64,000 nt of DNA from an uncultured Anaerolineae bacterium. GTDB lineage: Bacteria; Chloroflexota; Anaerolineae; Aggregatilineales; Phototrophicaceae. The translations under genes were made by a program, and so were the position numbers. This document shows, in pieces, positions 51,418-60,376 of this stretch (position 1 is its first letter; every line of letters begins with the position of its first letter). The stretch spans positions 206,370 to 270,369 of the forward strand of contig CALKJO010000016.1 in the NCBI GenBank assembly GCA_937995825.1. Reading direction: 5' to 3'. The notes below the pieces were generated by a model that did not search any database, had not been told where the DNA came from, and saw nothing but the letters and a program-made list of their open reading frames with translations.

Positions 51418-53520
51418 CTACGGCTGAAAATCCGCCGCCAGCAGTTGCAAAGAGAACAGGCTGCCCTTGCCAGTCTCGCTCTCAACCTTGATCTGACCGC
51501 CGTAGCTCTCCGCGACCATGCGCACAATCGACAAGCCCAACCCAACTCCGCCCTGAGTGATATTCATCGCTGGGTCTGCTTTGTAAAACAGCTCGAAGAT
51601 CGAACCGAGCTGTTCCGCAGCAATGCCGATGCCAGTGTCGTGTACTTCAATGTAGACCATGCGTGCTTCGAGCCGTGCGTTGACGCTCACCGCGCCGCCC
51701 GGATTGGTGTAATGGATGGCGTTGGCGATCAGATGGCGCAGCGCCAGGCGCAGATCGTCCGGCGTCGCCCAGACATGAGGCAGATTGTTGTCGAGACTCG
51801 CGGTTAAAGTGATATTCTTGCCCGCTGCCAGCGGCGCAAATTCGCTCAGGATCGACTGAATCGGCTGATTGACCGCGCACGGCGTCGGCGTCGCCATCGA
51901 CAGTGACACGACGACGCGCAGATTATCAAGCTGATCGCGCATCCCAACCACGCAGTCGCGGATCACATCCAAACGGCGCTGCACATCGATCAGCGTGTGC
52001 ATTTGATATGCTTTTTCGAGCAGGTAGCGGCTGCTCTCGATATTGGCGAGCTGATTGCGGAAAAAATGCGAGAAGGCATCGACGAGGCGGTTGATGACCG
52101 ACAAGCGTTCGCGCTCAATCGCCATGCGCAGGCGCTGCGCCTCTGCCAGCTTTTGCATCGTGATGTCCTGCGCGATGCCGTAGTAGTGAGTCACGCGCTG
52201 GTGTGCCGAGTTGAAGATCGGGCGGCGAAAGATGCGCAGCCAGCGCTGCTCACCGCCTTTCGTGATGATGCGGTAATCATTGGTGACCGACTCGCCAGCA
52301 AAGACGGACTGCAAATCGCGCCTGACCAGCTCGACATCATCGGGATGATAGAGCTTGAGCTGCAGTATCTGATCGATCTCTTCCCTAGTGTAGCCGGTCT
52401 GGCGGAAGAACGAACTCTCCGTAAGCCAGTCGACGCTGAGCGACCCTGCTTCGCTCACGTTGACGGCGAAGGCGTAATCCGACATCAGCTCGGTGGTGAC
52501 GCGGTAGCGCTCCTCGCTCAGGCGCAGCGCGTTTTCCGCCTTCTTACGCTCGGTGATGTCGCGGGCATTCATCATGATCGCATTGATCGCCTCGCCTTCA
52601 TACAGCGGCGTGAGGATCACTTCGTAATCGCGCTCGCCCGCCGGCGTGGACACGCCCAGCGCTTCATAGCTGAGGGTTTCGCCGTTTGAGAAGACGCGAG
52701 TAAGATAGCCGATCTGATTGTACTGCCAGATCGTCCGCGAGAGATCGCCATTGCCCCAGGTCTTGCCGATCACGTCCTCTGCGCGGCAGTTAAGTACGCG
52801 CAGCATCGCCGCATTGATCTGCATGATGCGCTGGTCGCGGTCGATTACCAGCACCAGATCAGGCGTCGCGTTCAGCATCGTGTCCAGCATCTGCGCCTGC
52901 TGCTCAACCTGCTCTTTCAGCGGGCGCATCTGCATCTCGCTGGCGATCAGCGCTGCCTGGCGCACGCCGATCTGCCGCCGATATTCATAGATCGTCAGGA
53001 AGCTGATTAAAGCATTTAGGATGGTGAACAAAACCGGATGAGCCAGCACCTGCTGGAACTGACCAGGTATGAACAGCGCCCCAAGCGCGGCAGTGTAGGT
53101 GATCATCAATGCCGACAGCGCCAGCCCAACGTAAACCGGATAATATACGTATAAAAATGGCAGGATTATGCTAATGTAATACAGACCTGACAGCTTATCC
53201 ACAGTGAAAAAGAGGAAATGTGTGAAATGCAGCGCCGCCGCAGCGCACAGCAGCGCATTGATCGACAGATGCGCCACGCGCAGCAGACCGAACAGGAGCA
53301 GCATTATCCCCAGAGATATAAGCCGGCTGATCACCACCGTGTTCAGCGGCGCGCTTTCAAGCAGGATTTGCAGAATCGTCACAGCGCTGAGAATGCCGCT
53401 TAGCGCCAGCAGCAGGCTTGCGATCCAGCGAGTCCGCGTTCGCTCCAGCGGATCGGAGATAGTCGCGCTTGGCTCGGTCAGCCAGGAGAATACTTGTACC
53501 ATGCGATGGGATACACTCAT
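51418..53520 (-). CDS. Membrane-bound multi-PAS sensor histidine kinase
   Basis: 700 residues. About six N-terminal membrane helices (residues 30-190) form an unassigned sensor. A short coiled coil leads into PAS domain 1 (MLDTMLNATPDLVLVIDRDQRIMQIN), a PAC segment (ARDITERKKAENALRLSEERY) and PAS domain 2 (VTTELMSDYAFAVN to YYGIAQDITMQK). The phosphoacceptor helix has His in DAFSHFFRNQLANIE; the usual HExRxP/N is replaced by HFFRNQ. HATPase_c has N-box HLIANAIHYT, G1 DTGIGI, F-box FELFYKAD and G2 GGVGLGLSIV. No response regulator is nearby. Confidence 0.85.
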   Translation of the reverse strand: MSVSHRMVQVFSWLTEPSATISDPLERTRTRWIASLLLALSGILSAVTILQILLESAPLNTVVISRLISLGIMLLLFGLLRVAHLSINALLCAAAALHFTHFLFFTVDKLSGLYYISIILPFLYVYYPVYVGLALSALMITYTAALGALFIPGQFQQVLAHPVLFTILNALISFLTIYEYRRQIGVRQAALIASEMQMRPLKEQVEQQAQMLDTMLNATPDLVLVIDRDQRIMQINAAMLRVLNCRAEDVIGKTWGNGDLSRTIWQYNQIGYLTRVFSNGETLSYEALGVSTPAGERDYEVILTPLYEGEAINAIMMNARDITERKKAENALRLSEERYRVTTELMSDYAFAVNVSEAGSLSVDWLTESSFFRQTGYTREEIDQILQLKLYHPDDVELVRRDLQSVFAGESVTNDYRIITKGGEQRWLRIFRRPIFNSAHQRVTHYYGIAQDITMQKLAEAQRLRMAIERERLSVINRLVDAFSHFFRNQLANIESSRYLLEKAYQMHTLIDVQRRLDVIRDCVVGMRDQLDNLRVVVSLSMATPTPCAVNQPIQSILSEFAPLAAGKNITLTASLDNNLPHVWATPDDLRLALRHLIANAIHYTNPGGAVSVNARLEARMVYIEVHDTGIGIAAEQLGSIFELFYKADPAMNITQGGVGLGLSIVRMVAESYGGQIKVESETGKGSLFSLQLLAADFQP

Positions 53521-53595
53521 GCTGTACCAGCTTTTGGCTCTCTTACAATCAACCTATTTATTGTAATGCCACTGCAGCAAAAGAACCAAACCCAG

Positions 53596-54378
53596 TCAGG
53601 GAACCGACACGCGCTCAATGTCGAGGTCGATTTCAGGCGCATCCTGCGCTGCGATCAGCACAGGGAGCTGAGGGTAGTCGTTTAGAAAATCCTGAATGGT
53701 CTGGCGGCGGCTGACATTCGGCAGTTGATCCAGGCGCGACAGCAGCAGCGCAAGCCGGTTTTCGCCCAACATGCGGCGCACACGCGCATCGGACTCTTTC
53801 ATCGCCGCGACCGTCAGCGAGCGCAGTGTCGAGCGCCCATCATGCCACGCGCTCAGGTCGATCCAGACGGGCAGCGGCGCAGTCGTGTCGGTCAGCGCGG
53901 CGGCATACAGCCGGTGCGCCTCTGCCATCAGCGCGGTCTCTGCGCCCGCCCCAACCAGCAGCGCCCGCGCGCGCCCCAGATTTAATGAGCCGCTGTTGAG
54001 CGGCGTGAGCAGTGTCTCAAAGCGGCGCAGATACGCGATCTCCCATCTGCGCCCCCCGCTGCATAAAGCCGATACTTCGTCGATCAGGCGGTCGATCTGC
54101 GCTTTTTTATCCTCACCAACTGCGCCGCGCGCCACCTTCAAGAGCGCTTCGAGCGCCTGCGACCCATCCTCTAAACACCCGTATTCAAGCGCAGTCTGCG
54201 CAGCTTTCAACGCTGCCTCCGCTGGCGAGCCAGACGTATCGATCTGATCGAGCAGGCTGCGCGCCGCTGTCTGATACGCCTGCGCCAGCAGCGCTTCCCG
54301 CATGGCAATCGTTCGCATTAGCGGGCGGAGCGTCTCCGCGCAGCGCGTCAGGAAATCGGGGGGGAGCGCCATGATCAC
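53596..54378 (-). CDS. Effector-associated-like domain joined to a degenerate NACHT-like core
   Basis: 260 residues, cytoplasmic. The first 105 residues are helical ([59 protein letters not shown]) and resemble effector-associated domains of Chloroflexota conflict proteins. The rest follows the NACHT pattern: [27 protein letters not shown] where a P-loop is expected, [50 protein letters not shown] in place of Walker B and sensor 1. The GK(S/T) of the P-loop and the Walker B Asp run are missing, so it is probably inactive as an ATPase or truncated. Start overlaps the stop of the methyltransferase-nuclease gene (ATGA). Identification is by remembered motifs. Confidence 0.45.
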   Translation of the reverse strand: MIMALPPDFLTRCAETLRPLMRTIAMREALLAQAYQTAARSLLDQIDTSGSPAEAALKAAQTALEYGCLEDGSQALEALLKVARGAVGEDKKAQIDRLIDEVSALCSGGRRWEIAYLRRFETLLTPLNSGSLNLGRARALLVGAGAETALMAEAHRLYAAALTDTTAPLPVWIDLSAWHDGRSTLRSLTVAAMKESDARVRRMLGENRLALLLSRLDQLPNVSRRQTIQDFLNDYPQLPVLIAAQDAPEIDLDIERVSVP

Positions 54379-56012
54379 AAAAGCCGCTTATTCTGCTCAA
54401 AGTCGGGTTTTGCGCCGCTTTCAGCGCGCTTGTAGCTGCCCCGTGTGCCGGGAAGATCGGCGTCTTTGCCTTCAAACAGCTCGGCAATCGTCAGAATCTG
54501 GATGCGGGCGTAGCGCGTGCCGTTCGATTCGTAAAATCCCGCCGCCGTCGCCTCAACGATCATTTCGCGGGTCGGCGCTTCGAGAGTCAAAAACACGCCG
54601 ACCGCCGCATTTTCACGCTCGATCACCGCTTTCAGATCGCGAATGTCCGCGCTTCTGACTTTGCCCGACTTGACCTGAATAATGGCGCGCTGTGGAGTCC
54701 TGCTGCCCACCTCAAAGAAATCGATCACGCCATCCACGCCGCGATCCATGCCTTTTTTGCCTGCCTCGCCCGCTTCGCCGCCCAAAGGCTTCGCGCCGCG
54801 CAGCTTGGAGAGCGCCCAATACTGGAACTGAAAGCGATCTTGCCCCGCCAGCGTCCGCGCTCCGGCGACATCTTCCGGCTCGCCGACGATCCGGTAATCG
54901 ACCCCATCGCGCAGATTGAAGGCGCTCAGCAGGCGGTATTTTTGCAGCGCGATGCTCAGATGAGTGATGTCGATGCCGATCCAGCGGCGTCCATGCCGCT
55001 GTGCAGCGGCAATCGTCGTGCCGCAGCCGCAGAAAGGATCAAGCACGAGATCGCCGGGATTGCTGCTGGCGAGGATAATGCGCTCAAGCAGCGCTTCCGG
55101 CTTTTGCGTCGGATAGCCGAGACGCTCTTTCGCCTGCGCACCGATGGGGGGAATGTCGTCCCAGACATCCTGCACCTGAACGCCCTGCATTTCATCCAGA
55201 TAGCGCTTGTATGCTGGCACACCTTTTTCCGACCAAACAATACGCCCCTGTTGATCCAGTTCGTCCAGTTCCGACGGCGGTCGCATCCAGTGCCGCCCTT
55301 TTTCAGTCACATCGATGCCGCGCCAGACCTGCCCGGTCTCGCCTTTACGCTTGCCAGCTCCGGTCAGATCAGAAAGTCGATATTTCCGCCCATCCTCATC
55401 CGTGAAGCGGTAGAAACGATCAAGATAGCGCTGATCGTAACTCATGTAGACCCGATTCCAGGTGTATTTCTTCGACTTCGAATACATCAGTATGACATCA
55501 TGAATCGGACCGGGGCGTTTCGCGGAATTATGCGCGCTTGTTCGCTTCCAGATAATTTCGGACAAAAAGCGCTCAACCCCGAAAAGCGAGTCCAAAATTA
55601 TCTTCAGATAATGGCTGGCGGACGGATCGCAGTGCAGGTAAAGGCTGCCGGTCGGCTTGAGGACGCGGTAGAGCTGGCGCAGCCGCGCTGCCATCATGAC
55701 CAGATACGCCATCATCTGATTGCGACCGACGATGCGCATCAGCGCCGTCATCGTCGCAGAGAGTTCAGGCGCGGCGTCCGTGACCAGGGTGACAAAGGTC
55801 TCCTCCGCGGTCGGACTCCAATGCCAGGTGTCCTTGAAAGCGACGATCTGCGCGTCGCTCTCGCGTCCGCTTTCATCCCGAAACAGCACATTGTAATCGC
55901 GGGCGCTGTTGAAGGGCGGGTCGAGATAGATTAAATCAACCGAGTCATCGGGGATGTATTTCGGACTGCTGAGAATGTCTAAATTGTCGCCATAATAGAG
56001 CGTGTTTTCCAT
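54375..56012 (-). CDS. Beta-class DNA methyltransferase fused to an Mrr-like nuclease
   Basis: 545 residues. The N-terminal 385 residues are an amino-methyltransferase of the beta order: motif [17 protein letters not shown] at 26-40, a target-recognition region at about 190-300, then motif [19 protein letters not shown] at 321-338. The DPPF form fits N6-adenine or N4-cytosine methylation. The C-terminal 150 residues match Mrr_cat: [12 protein letters not shown] (D427), IIQVKSGK at 444-451 and [36 protein letters not shown]. Together these suggest one protein that both modifies and cuts DNA. ATG 56012 has AGGGGCG upstream; the frame continues six more codons without similarity. It lies 28 bases after marR and overlaps the next gene by four bases. 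Confidence 0.85.
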   Translation of the reverse strand: MENTLYYGDNLDILSSPKYIPDDSVDLIYLDPPFNSARDYNVLFRDESGRESDAQIVAFKDTWHWSPTAEETFVTLVTDAAPELSATMTALMRIVGRNQMMAYLVMMAARLRQLYRVLKPTGSLYLHCDPSASHYLKIILDSLFGVERFLSEIIWKRTSAHNSAKRPGPIHDVILMYSKSKKYTWNRVYMSYDQRYLDRFYRFTDEDGRKYRLSDLTGAGKRKGETGQVWRGIDVTEKGRHWMRPPSELDELDQQGRIVWSEKGVPAYKRYLDEMQGVQVQDVWDDIPPIGAQAKERLGYPTQKPEALLERIILASSNPGDLVLDPFCGCGTTIAAAQRHGRRWIGIDITHLSIALQKYRLLSAFNLRDGVDYRIVGEPEDVAGARTLAGQDRFQFQYWALSKLRGAKPLGGEAGEAGKKGMDRGVDGVIDFFEVGSRTPQRAIIQVKSGKVRSADIRDLKAVIERENAAVGVFLTLEAPTREMIVEATAAGFYESNGTRYARIQILTIAELFEGKDADLPGTRGSYKRAESGAKPDFEQNKRLL

Positions 56013-56039
56013 CTTCGCCCCTGTATGCACATCCGTTCA

Positions 56040-56492
56040 TTATAGCATGATTAACGAGGCATACGCGGTCAGGTAGGCGCGCAGGCGCGCGCGCTCATCG
56101 GCAGGGATCAGCCTGAGCGCCTCGCGAAGCTGCGCCAGCAAATAATCGCGCACGGCGTCATAGCGCGCCTGACCTTGCGCCGTCAGCATCACCGAGACAG
56201 CGCGCCGATCTGCTGGGTCGTGCTGGCGCGTCACCAAGCCGGATACTTCCAGCCGCTTGACCAGCCCGGTCATAGTGGGGTTGGTCAAGCCGTGCAGCCG
56301 CGCCATCAAGCCAATGTTGCAGCGTCCGCCCTGTTCGGTCAGTGTTTTCAGGACGTAAAACTGCGGCGGAGTCAGATCATGCTGAGCGAGAACGGCGGAA
56401 AGGCGTTTCTCACCGTCCAACACCATCTGCATAAGCAGATTCCAAAAAGAAGCGACCTCGGCATCAAAGTCGGCGTTGTCGGCTGTGTTCAC
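56040..56492 (-). CDS. MarR-family transcriptional regulator
   Basis: 150 residues, winged helix: LSAVLAQHDLTPPQFYVLKTLTEQGGRCNIGLMARLHGLTNPTMTGLVKRLEVSGLVTRQHDPADRRAVSVMLTAQG. The DPADRRAxxVxLTxxG wing is diagnostic. It starts with GTG overlapping the stop of the dehydrogenase gene (GTGA at 56489-56492). It may control the dehydrogenase operon and, by position, possibly the restriction-modification genes behind it. Confidence 0.88.
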   Translation of the reverse strand: MNTADNADFDAEVASFWNLLMQMVLDGEKRLSAVLAQHDLTPPQFYVLKTLTEQGGRCNIGLMARLHGLTNPTMTGLVKRLEVSGLVTRQHDPADRRAVSVMLTAQGQARYDAVRDYLLAQLREALRLIPADERARLRAYLTAYASLIML

Positions 56493-57574
56493 GCTTTTTC
56501 GCCCAGAGCGTCCCAGATTTCGAGCTTGCCTTTGACGCGCCGGATGACATCGTTGGTGAAATCGGTTGTGCTGGACTGCCCGCCCAGATCGGGCGTGCGA
56601 ACCCCCTCCTGAACGGTCTCCAGCGTCGCTTCATAGATGGCGCGGCTGGCGCGCGCCGCTCCACTGACCGGGACATGGCGCAGCAGCGCCGCCCCCGCCA
56701 GGATCATCGCCATCGGGTTGGCGATGTTCTTCCTAAAAAGACGCGGCGCAGTGCCGTGCGGAGCTTCCGTCAGAACCGTTTTGACCTCGAACTGATCGTC
56801 CAGCGAATAGATAACCGACTCCGCGCCGGCGATGCTGCCGAACATCTCCAGCACCAGATCGCTGAGGCTGTCGCCGTCACGGTTGAGCGCAGGGATCACC
56901 AGCGGCTCACCGGTCGTCTTGAGCAGCAGCGCGTAGGTTGCATCGATCAACTGCGGATCATACGGCACGTCGGGATAGCGGGCGCTCGCCGCGTCGAGTT
57001 CTTCCTTGAAGATGCCTTCATAAACGGGGCTGACAGTGTATTTCGCGCCGCCAAAAACTTTTGCGCCGACGCGCCGAGCATAGCGAAAGGTGAATTCAGC
57101 CACAGCGCGGCACAGACGACGCGACAGCTTGCGCGTGCTGTACGCTACCTCATCGAGTCCGCTGCCCTCGCGCCATTCCTTCGCGCCATAAGCATCCTCA
57201 ACTGCCATCCGCGCCACCGTGATCGGGGCATAGACGCCCGCTATCGGGCGCACCGCTGGAATACGCCGCCCCGTCCGCAGGATCACCTGCCCGTTGATCA
57301 GCTCGCGCAGCAGCGCGTTTGGGCTGCCGACATCATCGGGGTTGCCGGGCGTGATCGTCGCCGCCTTGATCCCCAAGCCGGTCTGGACGATGCACTCGGC
57401 GGCATCATAAACGATGCGATTGTTCGTCATCCGGCGATTCTCAAGCGAGAGATCGAAGAATTTGAAGTCGATATCGCAGCGCGTCACCCCCGGATCGATC
57501 ACGCGCAGCGCTTCTTCGAGCAGTTCCTGCCCGGTTTGATCGCCTTGCAAGACGGCGATTATCGGTTTGCTCAC
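56489..57574 (-). CDS. Isocitrate/isopropylmalate dehydrogenase family enzyme
   Basis: 361 residues. The NAD(P) binding and metal-ligand blocks of the family are present: IAVLQGDQTGQELLEEALRVI, NRDGDSLSDLVLEMFGSIAG (metal Asp), EAPHGTAPRLFRKNIANPMAMILAGAALLRH. The substrate-side segment GNPDDVGSPNALLRELINGQVILRTGRRIP differs from both ordinary IDH and LeuB, and Lys/Tyr pairs of the active site appear as KYTVSPVYEGIF. It may be an uncommon IDH or a related decarboxylating dehydrogenase. Translationally coupled to marR. Confidence 0.72.
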   Translation of the reverse strand: MSKPIIAVLQGDQTGQELLEEALRVIDPGVTRCDIDFKFFDLSLENRRMTNNRIVYDAAECIVQTGLGIKAATITPGNPDDVGSPNALLRELINGQVILRTGRRIPAVRPIAGVYAPITVARMAVEDAYGAKEWREGSGLDEVAYSTRKLSRRLCRAVAEFTFRYARRVGAKVFGGAKYTVSPVYEGIFKEELDAASARYPDVPYDPQLIDATYALLLKTTGEPLVIPALNRDGDSLSDLVLEMFGSIAGAESVIYSLDDQFEVKTVLTEAPHGTAPRLFRKNIANPMAMILAGAALLRHVPVSGAARASRAIYEATLETVQEGVRTPDLGGQSSTTDFTNDVIRRVKGKLEIWDALGEKA

Positions 57575-57713
57575 GCGGTTTGTCCTTTGGTTCTATTCTA
57601 CGGAGATACAAAGATGAGAGGGATTTTAATCTAAACCCAAAACGCCTTCAATTGTTGAGATGCGGCAGGCATTTTGTAACGATTTTTAGACATCTTTTAA
57701 CGATGAGCATTTA

Positions 57714-57742
57714 TTGTACTAACGTACTAGCAGAGGTAAAAT
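57714..57742 (+). promoter_or_regulatory. Weak promoter of the Flp pilin gene
   Basis: TTGTAC (57714-57719) and TAAAAT (57737-57742) are 17 bases apart. TTCGGC-GTTAT-GCCGAA (57754-57770), a perfect 6-base hairpin, follows in the leader. The gap 57575-57810 holds no gene. Confidence 0.35.
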
Positions 57743-57810
57743 GGCTTTAGGCATTCGGCGTTATGCCGAACACCAAATCATTCGACCGTTATGGTGAGGA
57801 GTAATTATCT

Positions 57811-57957
57811 ATGTTATATCTTCCTCGTGAAGACGGTCAGGGGCTAGTTGAGTATGCCCTGATCCTGGTGTTGGTAGCCATTGTCGTTATGGCATTGGTC
57901 GGTATCATTGGTGGGGGCATTGGCAATATTTTCTCAAATATTGTCAACACGCTGTGA
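57811..57957 (+). CDS. Flp/Fap-type IVb pilin
   Basis: 48 residues, too short for many gene finders. MLYLPREDGQGLVEYALILVLVAIVVMALVGIIGG has the Flp prepilin site: cleavage after G9, with mature QGLVEY giving Glu+5 and Tyr+6, then a 24-residue hydrophobic helix. Members polymerise into fine adhesive pili made by the Tad machinery. GAGGAG lies nine bases upstream. No tad genes are in the window, so the assembly genes must be elsewhere. A hairpin follows. Confidence 0.85.
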   Translation: MLYLPREDGQGLVEYALILVLVAIVVMALVGIIGGGIGNIFSNIVNTL

Positions 57958-57977
57958 TCAAGATCAGGCTGTCTTCA

Positions 57978-58007
57978 TCAAACAGGCGCGCTTAAGCGCC
58001 TGTTTGA
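57978..58007. terminator. Hairpin between the Flp gene and the small minus-strand gene
   Basis: TCAAACAGGCGC (57978-57989) and GCGCCTGTTTGA (57996-58007) are exact complements with a 6-base loop. It starts 21 bases after the flp stop. The right arm lies in the last codons of the minus-strand small gene. No T-run follows on the plus side. Confidence 0.55.
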
Positions 58008-58165
58008 TTCTCCGGCGGCGGCAGATCGTCGCTGGGGGCAGCGCCGAACGGCGGCGCTGGCTGACTCAAATCCCGATACAGACGCACTGCCGCGAAGGCG
58101 CCGCCGATCAAAATGACCACGATCACCAGCGTGTCGAAGAATGCCGGGGTTAAAAACGTCAGCAT
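57992..58165 (-). CDS. Small membrane peptide (57 residues) coupled to a histidine kinase
   Basis: MLTFLTPAFFDTLVIVVILIGGAFAAVRLYRDLSQ has one hydrophobic helix, then a Pro/acidic tail ending PPPENQTGA. Its ATG lies inside the end of the histidine kinase gene (ATGCTGA overlap), which suggests translational coupling. The end overlaps the terminator hairpin. Not recognised as a known family; a membrane partner for the kinase is possible but unproven. Confidence 0.5.
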   Translation of the reverse strand: MLTFLTPAFFDTLVIVVILIGGAFAAVRLYRDLSQPAPPFGAAPSDDLPPPENQTGA

Positions 58166-59286
58166 GACGCGCTCTCCTTCCAGGCGGGCAGCTTGATCTT
58201 CACCGTTGTGCCGACGCCTTCTTCGCTGGTCAGCCAGAGATAGCCGCCCATCGCCTCAATCTCATGCTTGCACAGATACAGACTCAGCCCATAACCGAAC
58301 TCGCTGATGATCTGAGGTTGGCGCGCGCGCACAAACGGCATAAAAATGCGATCCACTTCGCCAGCCCGAATCCCATAGCCCTCATCAGTGATCTCGATCT
58401 GAACCGTATGATCGCCGACGGCGGTCGCGCTCAGGCGTACCGGGGTCGCCTTCAGGCTGTACATAATCGCGTTGCGCAGAATGTCACGCAGCACGGCATG
58501 TAAATGCAGCGGCGACGCCGCGATCATCAGCGACGCTGGCACGTCGGTCTGAATCCGCCTTCTGCAGTCGCTTCTGTCGCTTTCCGGGTCAATTAGGGTG
58601 GCTTCGTCCAGCACTTCGACGAAATCCTCGATGAAATTGGCAAGGTTGATCTTGCGCCGCCCAGTGCGCACTGCGGCGCGCAGTGTACCGGTGCGGATCG
58701 CGGTCAGGCGCGCCATCATGTCGGTCAGGCGGCTGAGGCGGTGCATATGGACATCGATCAGACGGGTGAAACCGCTTAGCTGCCGCGTCAGCTTTTCTGC
58801 GCCGTCAATTTTGGTCTGGCGCATGGTGCGCCCGATCAGATCGGCGTGTCCCTGTGTCGACTCGACCGCTTCGCGGACTTCGCCCAGATAATGATCGAGC
58901 AGCTCCGACAGCGCCGACCAGTCCGGCGTTTCGATGCTGATCATCGTGTAGACTTCGCCGCCCTCGCCCTGCACCGCCGACGCCCAGCACGGAATCCGTT
59001 CTCCGTCGCGCTCGATCTGAAAGCGGATCGGGCGGTCGGTGTTGAGCGCCTGCGTGCGCACGTCATCCAAGGCAGCAGCGTTCACATTGGGGCGCAGATT
59101 GAGCAGCATCACCAGCGCCGACCAGCCCTCGGCACGCACCAGCTTGTAATCCACACCGAGAAACGCTCTTGCCGCCCGATTTTCGGTCACAAGCCGGTTA
59201 TTTTTGTCAAAAACCAGCACCGCTTGACCTAACCCATCGAGAATAGTCTGCGCGTCAATGCTCTTTTGCTGAACGCTGCTCGCCAT
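58159..59286 (-). CDS. PAS-domain histidine kinase with divergent phosphoacceptor region
   Basis: 375 residues and no membrane helix. A PAS fold covers about 12-120 (ILDGLGQAVLVFDKNNRLVTENRAARAFLG). A helical region at about 130-215 should be the dimerisation part, but the classical HExxxP box is not seen; RLIDVHMHRLSRLTDMMARL has histidines. HATPase_c at about 255-370 has N-box ILRNAIMYSL, G1 DEGYGI and G2 EFGYGLSLYLC. A diverged kinase or anti-sigma-type ATPase is possible. It overlaps the downstream 57-residue peptide gene. Confidence 0.7.
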   Translation of the reverse strand: MASSVQQKSIDAQTILDGLGQAVLVFDKNNRLVTENRAARAFLGVDYKLVRAEGWSALVMLLNLRPNVNAAALDDVRTQALNTDRPIRFQIERDGERIPCWASAVQGEGGEVYTMISIETPDWSALSELLDHYLGEVREAVESTQGHADLIGRTMRQTKIDGAEKLTRQLSGFTRLIDVHMHRLSRLTDMMARLTAIRTGTLRAAVRTGRRKINLANFIEDFVEVLDEATLIDPESDRSDCRRRIQTDVPASLMIAASPLHLHAVLRDILRNAIMYSLKATPVRLSATAVGDHTVQIEITDEGYGIRAGEVDRIFMPFVRARQPQIISEFGYGLSLYLCKHEIEAMGGYLWLTSEEGVGTTVKIKLPAWKESASC

Positions 59287-59349
59287 AGATGTCTGCCCGC
59301 TCGTCCTGATAATATTCTAACACCCTGCTACGCTTTGATGACTCTAGAT

Positions 59350-60366
59350 TTAAAGGAGCGCCAGCGCAATCCCGATCATCGCCGCCAGCACGCCCACCAG
59401 CCAGAAGCGCTGGACGATCTGCATCTCGCTCCATCCGCTCAGCTCAAAGTGATGGTGCAGCGGCGACATCCGGAACAACCGCTGTCCTTTAGTCAGCTTG
59501 AAATAGATCACCTGCAAAATCACCGACAGCGTCTCCGCAATCGGGACAATCGCGATCACCGGCAGCAAAAGCCACTGACCGGTCATGATCGCCACTGTCG
59601 CCAGGGTTGCGCCCAGCGCCAGCGAACCGACATCGCCCATGAACATCTGCGCAGGATGCGCGTTATACCACAAGAACGCGAAGCACGCGCCGACCAGGAT
59701 GAAGCAGAGCTGCATCAGCGGGAACTGCCCTTGGATATAGGCGATCACACCGTAAGCGGCGAACGCACTGGCGGTGATGATCCCTGCCAGCCCGTCCAAG
59801 CCATCGGTCAGATTGACCGCATTAGACGAAGCGATGATCAAAAACATGCAGATTGGTATGAACAAAACAGGCGAAATCGGGATGGAAATGCCGATCAGCG
59901 GCAGTGTCACTTGGTTGGCAAACTGAAAGCCGCCGTCATATAAGGAAATGACCGCCGCGGTGATTCCTGATAAGAATAACTGCCCGATGAACTTGGCGCG
60001 CGGGCTGATCCCCTCGCCAATCGGACGCCCGCGCGAGCGGGCAATGCCCTCCCAGTCGTCCACTGCGCCGAGCGCCGCAAAGCCGACCATCACAAACAGC
60101 GGCACGAGGATGCTCGCGCCGGTCACTGTGCGGATCACATTGACCAGATTCAAGCCGAGCGCAATCAGAAAGACCGGCAGCACGATCATGATTCCGCCCA
60201 TCGTCGGCGTGCCGGCTTTCTTCTGATGTCCCTCCGCCAGCTCGACGCGAATCTGCTTGCCGATCCGCAGCCGGCGCAGCACCTCGACAAACGGCGCGCC
60301 CCAGATCACCCCGATCAGAAATGCCAGCAGCCCAACCGACAGCGCAAACGCGAGCCCACCTGCCAT
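59350..60366 (-). CDS. mraY: Phospho-N-acetylmuramoyl-pentapeptide transferase MraY
   Basis: 338 residues, ten membrane helices. HQKKAGTPTMGG is the first conserved cytoplasmic loop, SSNAVNLTDGLDGLAG carries the catalytic Asp residues, and FMGDVGSLALG and RMSPLHHHFELSGW end the family pattern. It makes lipid I in peptidoglycan synthesis. ATG 60366 is favoured by AAAGAGG spacing; ATG 60369 is one codon earlier. The order ftsL-ftsI-mraY leaves out murE and murF, which usually separate ftsI and mraY. Confidence 0.93.
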   Translation of the reverse strand: MAGGLAFALSVGLLAFLIGVIWGAPFVEVLRRLRIGKQIRVELAEGHQKKAGTPTMGGIMIVLPVFLIALGLNLVNVIRTVTGASILVPLFVMVGFAALGAVDDWEGIARSRGRPIGEGISPRAKFIGQLFLSGITAAVISLYDGGFQFANQVTLPLIGISIPISPVLFIPICMFLIIASSNAVNLTDGLDGLAGIITASAFAAYGVIAYIQGQFPLMQLCFILVGACFAFLWYNAHPAQMFMGDVGSLALGATLATVAIMTGQWLLLPVIAIVPIAETLSVILQVIYFKLTKGQRLFRMSPLHHHFELSGWSEMQIVQRFWLVGVLAAMIGIALALL

Positions 60367-60376
60367 CATACCTCTT

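Noticed and set aside
54840-55934. 364-codon open frame antisense to the methyltransferase
   Set aside because: No similarity is seen, and the opposite strand carries all methyltransferase motifs.
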